Shown one piece after another: positions 60,130-64,000 of a DNA stretch of 64,000 nt; within the stretch, counting starts at the first letter, position 1, and every line of letters starts with the position of its first letter. The notes beneath the pieces were generated by a model, which saw nothing but the letters and a program-made list of their open reading frames with translations, was not told where the DNA came from and did not search any database. A program made the translations under genes and the position numbers. Origin of the DNA: Pseudomonas sp. Irchel s3b2. Lineage in GTDB: Bacteria > Pseudomonadota > Gammaproteobacteria > Pseudomonadales > Pseudomonadaceae. The DNA is taken from contig NZ_FYEB01000005.1 in the NCBI RefSeq assembly GCF_900187445.1, positions 124,001-188,000 of the forward strand, in the 5' to 3' direction.

Positions 60130-61353
60130 ATGTCGCCCTTCCAGACGTTGAATTTGCCCAACGGCCAGACCATCGGCAATCGCATCGCCAAAGCCGCGAT
60201 GGAAGAGAACCTCGCCGATACCGGGCAGGCACCTTCCGGCGAGTTGTTTCGGCTGTATCAAGCCTGGGCCGAGGGCGAAGCCGGGCTGTTGCTGACCGGC
60301 AATGTGATGATCGACCGCCGCGCCATGACCGGCCCCGGCGGCGTGGTGCTGGAAGATGAGCGACACCTCGAACGCTTTCGTCAGTGGGCAACCATAGGCC
60401 GAGCCGGTGGCGCGCAGTTCTGGGTGCAACTCAATCATCCCGGTCGCCAGACCATGGCCAACCTCGGTCAGCAAGCGTGGGCACCCTCGGCCGTGGCGCT
60501 GGATCTGGGCGGGTTTTCGAAGATGTTTGCCGAACCCAAACCCATGGGCGAAAACGACATTGCAGAGGTCATTCAACGTTTCGCCACCAGCGCCGCTCTG
60601 GCGGAAAAGGCCGGCTTCACCGGGGTACAGATTCATGCCGCGCACGGTTACCTGATCAGTCAGTTTCTCTCGCCGTTGACCAATCGCCGCACCGACCGCT
60701 GGGGTGGTTCTCTGGAAAATCGTGCGCGTCTGTTACTGGAAGTGCTCAGCGCTGTTCGCAAGGCTGTATCGCCGCAGTTTTGCGTGGCGGTGAAGCTCAA
60801 TTCCGCGGACTTCCAGCGTGGCGGTTTCGACGCCGACGATGCCCGGCAAGTGATCCGGTGGCTCAACGACCAGCAAATCGATTTACTGGAACTTTCCGGC
60901 GGCAGCTACGAAGCCCCAGCCATGCAAGGCGAGGCTCGCGACGGTCGAACCCTGGCACGAGAAGCGTACTTTCTGGAAATGGCCGGCGAACTGGCCGGTG
61001 TGGCGAGCATGCCGGTCATGGTGACTGGAGGGATTCGGCGGTTGGCGATCGTCGAACAAGTGCTCGACAGCGGCATCGCCATGGCCGGAATCGGCACGGC
61101 AATGGCCATTGAACCGGACCTGGCTAAACGCTGGCGTAAAGGCCAGAACAGCCACCCGCAGTTGCCACCGATTCGTTGGAAACGCAAAGCCCTGGCCGCG
61201 CTGGCGAACATGGCCGTGGTGAAATTCCAACTCCATCGACTGGGCCGCGGGCGCAAGCCTAGACCGCAGATCTGGGCGGTATGGGCATTGATCCTCGACC
61301 AGTTGTACATCGCTCGGCGTACCCGTCAGTACCGGCAGGCAATGGGCAAATAA
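60130..61353 (+). CDS. Old yellow enzyme-family NADH:flavin oxidoreductase
   Basis: The product is 407 residues, an FMN TIM-barrel: NRIAKAAMEENLA at the N-terminus, WVQLNHPGRQT, GVQIHAAHGYLISQFLSPLTNRRTDRWGG with the His-Ala-Ala-His substrate pair, FCVAVKLNSADF and VMVTGGIR with phosphate binding. A C-terminal extension of about 50 residues follows the barrel. The family reduces activated alkenes such as unsaturated aldehydes and ketones. The MerR promoter suggests induction by such compounds. Confidence 0.9.
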   Translation: MSPFQTLNLPNGQTIGNRIAKAAMEENLADTGQAPSGELFRLYQAWAEGEAGLLLTGNVMIDRRAMTGPGGVVLEDERHLERFRQWATIGRAGGAQFWVQLNHPGRQTMANLGQQAWAPSAVALDLGGFSKMFAEPKPMGENDIAEVIQRFATSAALAEKAGFTGVQIHAAHGYLISQFLSPLTNRRTDRWGGSLENRARLLLEVLSAVRKAVSPQFCVAVKLNSADFQRGGFDADDARQVIRWLNDQQIDLLELSGGSYEAPAMQGEARDGRTLAREAYFLEMAGELAGVASMPVMVTGGIRRLAIVEQVLDSGIAMAGIGTAMAIEPDLAKRWRKGQNSHPQLPPIRWKRKALAALANMAVVKFQLHRLGRGRKPRPQIWAVWALILDQLYIARRTRQYRQAMGK

Positions 61354-61367
61354 CCGAAGATGAAACT

Positions 61368-61460
61368 TGTAGGAGCGAGCTTGCTCGCGAAAGCGGCGTG
61401 TCAGGCGACATCAATGTTGACTGTGCCGCCGTCTTCGCGAGCAAGCTTCGCTCCTACAGG
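61368..61460. repeat. REP pair (REPIN-like)
   Basis: Inverted REP palindromes (GTAGGAGCGAGCTTGCTCGC and its near-complement) between the convergent oxidoreductase and phospholipase D-like genes. Confidence 0.85.
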
Positions 61461-61476
61461 GGTTTGCCAGCCTTGT

Positions 61477-63123
61477 TTATCGTCCGGCAAAACGCAACCG
61501 CGACAACATGCGCAGATCGCCCTTGAGGTAATAATCATCGGTCCAGCTGTCATCCGGAGCCAACGGCCGGACCTGCTTGAGCGAGAGTTTTTTTGCGAAG
61601 TAGCGGAACCGGTAATGCTCGTAAAAGCGCAGCAGTTCCAGCCCATAACGATCGGCCAGGTCGGTGTCGCCACGGATGATCAGGTAGTTCTCGTCATTGC
61701 CGTTACTGGCCGCTTCACTGAGGTTGTGGCTGCCGCTGATGATCGTCGGTGAGTCGCTGGTGAAGTCGATGACGATGGCTTTGGTGTGCACCAGCAGGTT
61801 GCCCTTCTGGCCTTTCATGTTTTCCTTGAGCCAGCCTTCCAGGCCGGTGTTGAGCAGCGCGGTGGCGGCAAATTGGGCGGTGCGGTCAGCATGGAAACCG
61901 GTGATGCGGCTGACGGTGTTTTGCAGGCCGTAACGCAAGATGTCGTCGTGGGGCTGGCCGAGCAAGGCGTTGAGCACTTCGTCCGGCAAGGCAAAGGCCG
62001 TGACAAACAGCAGGTCTTTTTTGGCGGCGTTGATGATCTCGACGAACTCACGCAAGTCGCCCTGGCCCGAGCGCGGTGAGAAGCCGGCGAACAGCGCCTG
62101 GTCCGGCTGCATCGGATTGTTTTCCGTGAGCCATTTTCGTGTGGCCCCGACATCTGCCGGCGTGGTCCAGACCTGCTCGAAGGTTTGCAGATAGCTGGCG
62201 CCGACCTGAGCATCGTCCAACACATGCACCACGTTGGCCTGACGATAAACGCCATTGGCGGTGAAATTGGTACTGCCGCAGAGTACCGCTTCGGGCTGAT
62301 GCTGCCCCGCTGCATCGAGCCGGCTCAGGACCATGAACTTGTTGTGAAAGATGTTGTGAGTGACCCGCCCGCGCTTGTTCGCCGCCGGGATTTTTTCCAG
62401 GCTGGCTTCATTCATCGCGGTGGTGTCTTCATCCGGTTGCGCGTGGTACAGGACCCGAACCTTTACGCCACGCTCAAACGCAGCGTTCACCGCATCGACG
62501 ATCACCTGCAACTGGTATTCGTAGATCGCGATGTCCAGCGCCCACTGACCATCCTCGGCCCGTTCGATGAACCCCAGCAAGCGTGCGAGCAGACCGTTTT
62601 CCAGCCATTGTCGCGGGGCGTCGGGCCATTCTTCGATGGGCAGTTTCTTGTTGGCGCTGAGCAGCGCATCAACGTCGGCGAACTTGCGCTGGAATGCCTG
62701 ACTGGCGGCCACCGCCCGGTTGAAGATGACGTTCTGGCCCGCTGGCAGGCCATTGTCGGTGCTGATCGTCACTTCCAGAAACTCGCCCAACAGCGGCGCA
62801 TCGGCGGTGCCATAGGCCAGGTGAACCCGATAATGGATCGTCACACCCGGATTGACCGCGTAATCGGCCCAGCGAAATTTCTGCAACGGCGCAACATCGC
62901 TGGGGGTGGCGTGAAACTGGGGGAACGTATGAGCCTTGCCGGGGAAGGTCAGGCTGTTGAACAGAAACAACCAGGGTTTGTTGCCTTGCTGTTTTTCGAT
63001 GGCGAAACCCAGCAGGCCTTTGCGCCGGGACTCGGCCACGTCGATGGCCAGCAGCACGCCGTTGGTTCCAGCGTAGGCTTTGACGCGAAAATCGTCCTGA
63101 TCATTGCGGGCTAGAACGCGCAT
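61477..63123 (-). CDS. Phospholipase D-like domain protein
   Basis: The product is 548 residues with two PLD-like segments. The second has an intact HKD motif, VHTKAIVIDFTS, followed by IISGSHNLSEAA. The first reads FHNKFMVLSRLD with GSTNFTANG: His and Lys are kept, but the aspartate position is serine, so this half may be weakened. The first 200 residues form a separate beta-rich domain. There is no signal peptide. It could be a phosphodiesterase, nuclease or lipase; the substrate is unknown. Monocistronic. Confidence 0.85.
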   Translation of the reverse strand: MRVLARNDQDDFRVKAYAGTNGVLLAIDVAESRRKGLLGFAIEKQQGNKPWLFLFNSLTFPGKAHTFPQFHATPSDVAPLQKFRWADYAVNPGVTIHYRVHLAYGTADAPLLGEFLEVTISTDNGLPAGQNVIFNRAVAASQAFQRKFADVDALLSANKKLPIEEWPDAPRQWLENGLLARLLGFIERAEDGQWALDIAIYEYQLQVIVDAVNAAFERGVKVRVLYHAQPDEDTTAMNEASLEKIPAANKRGRVTHNIFHNKFMVLSRLDAAGQHQPEAVLCGSTNFTANGVYRQANVVHVLDDAQVGASYLQTFEQVWTTPADVGATRKWLTENNPMQPDQALFAGFSPRSGQGDLREFVEIINAAKKDLLFVTAFALPDEVLNALLGQPHDDILRYGLQNTVSRITGFHADRTAQFAATALLNTGLEGWLKENMKGQKGNLLVHTKAIVIDFTSDSPTIISGSHNLSEAASNGNDENYLIIRGDTDLADRYGLELLRFYEHYRFRYFAKKLSLKQVRPLAPDDSWTDDYYLKGDLRMLSRLRFAGR

Positions 63124-63237
63124 GGGTCACTCCTGTGAATGGCTTGCTTACAGAGCATAGGGCAGCGATGCAGATGAACTGCGATTATCCGATTGCGAGG
63201 TGATCCGACGATGGGGTCAATACTGTCAGCACAAAAC

Positions 63238-64000
63238 TCAACCTGAAATCAGCTCATCGATGTGTCGATAATCAACCTGCAACTGCGCTGCCAACACCTT
63301 TGCCCGGCCAAGATGAATCGGCCCGCGCTCAATGTCGATCAGCAACCCCGGACAATCCAGCACCGGCAATGTTGACCATTCCTTCAGCCGTCCATCCGTC
63401 ACCAGCAACAGTCGTTGCTGCTCTGCCGGAAAGCACTTTTGCCGTACCGCTAGCCAACGCCCTGCCTCACCCAGCGCCGCCAGCATCGGCGTACCGCCGC
63501 CGGCACCGAGCCCTTCGAGCCAGTTGCGCAAGCCAGCGGAGGCTTTCAACCCCTGCACCTGCCACTTCGGCACATGACCGCTGGCCGTCAGCAAAGCCAA
63601 GCGCGCACGCTGTCGATAGGCATCGTCGAACAGTTGCGCCAGCAGGCCCTTGGCATCGCTCAATGCCTGATGACGCCGGGTCGAAGCCGAGGCGTCGACG
63701 ATCACCAGCCATAATTCATGAGGGCTGCGGGTGCGCAGATGAAACTGCACATCGTCGCGCTGACGCGGTCGGCCATTGAGCAAGGTGCCGGGCCAATTGA
63801 TCGAGCCGCTCAGGGCTGCGTGACGCTTGCCCTGTTTACCGCTATCCAGCCGTCCTGCACGGGGTCTGGCATTCGCCCCCGCGCCTGATCGAGGGCGAAT
63901 GCCTAGGGCTTTTTTGGCCAGCTCGGCACTTCACGTCGCGCACCGATCGGCAGCGCCTGGGCGGGCATTTCACCCCACTGGCCCTGACCTTCGCTCGGGT
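63238..64000 (-). CDS. chlD: ChlD-type chelatase subunit, VWA domain (3' part, joined by -1 frameshift; truncated at the window edge)
   Basis: The VWA domain frame (63238 to about 63909) has the MIDAS motif VIVDASAST and GGGTPMLAALGEAG, as in the D subunit of Mg/Co chelatases. Its frame is open upstream to 63909 but has no good start. The overlapping frame entering from the window edge (PSEGQGQWGEMPAQALPIGA...) reads REVPSWPKKP and stops at 63903-63905. A -1 shift at A-AAA-AAG (63909-63915) fuses them as WPKK-ALGIRPRSG. The gene therefore probably yields a short ATPase-only product and a long ChlD product. The ATPase domain lies outside the window. Confidence 0.82.
63868..63915 (-). other. 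Programmed -1 ribosomal frameshift signal
   Basis: On the minus strand: heptamer A-AAA-AAG in the zero frame (63915-63909), a 5-nt spacer CCCTA, then a perfect 11-bp stem (GGCATTCGCCC at 63903-63893, GGGCGAATGCC at 63878-63868) with a 14-nt loop. The zero-frame stop TAG overlaps the stem base. Heptamer, spacing and stem match canonical bacterial -1 signals such as dnaX. Confidence 0.82.

Overview
The window is chromosomal DNA of a fluorescent-group Pseudomonas (inference). The signs are the Pseudomonas-type REP/REPIN palindromes (GTAGGAGCGAGCTTGCTCGCGA and variants) in about a dozen intergenic gaps, GC-rich third positions, and family content such as dhcR-dhcAB-atoB, phosphatidylcholine synthase, an AruF/AruG-like pair, CobF and a ChlD-type chelatase gene. 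No rRNA, tRNA, CRISPR array, prophage or intact insertion sequence was recognised. About 64 genes are described; most lie in single-strand runs with short gaps or 4-base overlaps.

Layout. 0.2-11.3 kb (minus): a catabolic block with a frameshifted DUF1329 gene, a DUF1302 outer-membrane protein, an SMP-30-like lactonase, an acyl-CoA dehydrogenase, an AtuA-like protein, a crotonase, a CaiB/BaiF CoA-transferase and two cupin proteins. 11.7-14.1 kb: a DUF2986 microprotein, a secreted DRGH nuclease and two small conserved proteins. 14.1-20.3 kb (minus): an operon of a heme-oxygenase-like diiron protein, a methyltransferase, a YbdK-type ligase and LigD. 20.5-27.0 kb: cupin, VOC, Pcs, DUF488, tandem Usp, a methyltransferase, DUF4242, a DsbD/TlpA fusion and DUF2790. 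27.0-32.4 kb: an OmpR-type two-component system beside a MNIO (DUF692)/HvfC-BufC pair and a methyltransferase, tied together by shared TGTATC-N13-GATACA-N4-GATACA elements. 32.5-36.2 kb: dhcR, dhcA, dhcB and atoB (carnitine/ketone-body catabolism). 36.4-43.5 kb: membrane and secreted proteins, an esterase, an amino-acid binding protein, a GATase, rhodanese/FtrA, and CobF with a histidine phosphatase. 43.8-51.0 kb (plus): an RpiR regulator with an isochorismatase-like hydrolase, a glutamine-synthetase-like ligase, an N-formylglutamate amidohydrolase-like protein, an APC permease and two arginine-succinyltransferase subunits. 52.4-59.1 kb (minus): an amino-acid ABC transporter, RidA, IclR, a D-amino-acid deaminase and a KDG-kinase-like protein. 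59.6-64.0 kb: a MerR regulator with its operator and an OYE-type reductase, a phospholipase D-like protein, and the 3' part of a chlD-type chelatase gene.

The two observations most worth following are these. (1) The gene entering at the right edge carries a complete programmed -1 frameshift signal: heptamer A-AAA-AAG, 5-nt spacer, then an 11-bp perfect stem. It joins an upstream frame ending in KKP-stop to the VWA domain. (2) The MNIO/BufC locus has no recognisable precursor peptide, but it shares an elaborate operator with an OmpR-family two-component system and a DUF2790 gene about 4 kb away. This points to one regulon, possibly a new metal- or RiPP-related module. All identifications are by eye from sequence motifs; no database search was run.
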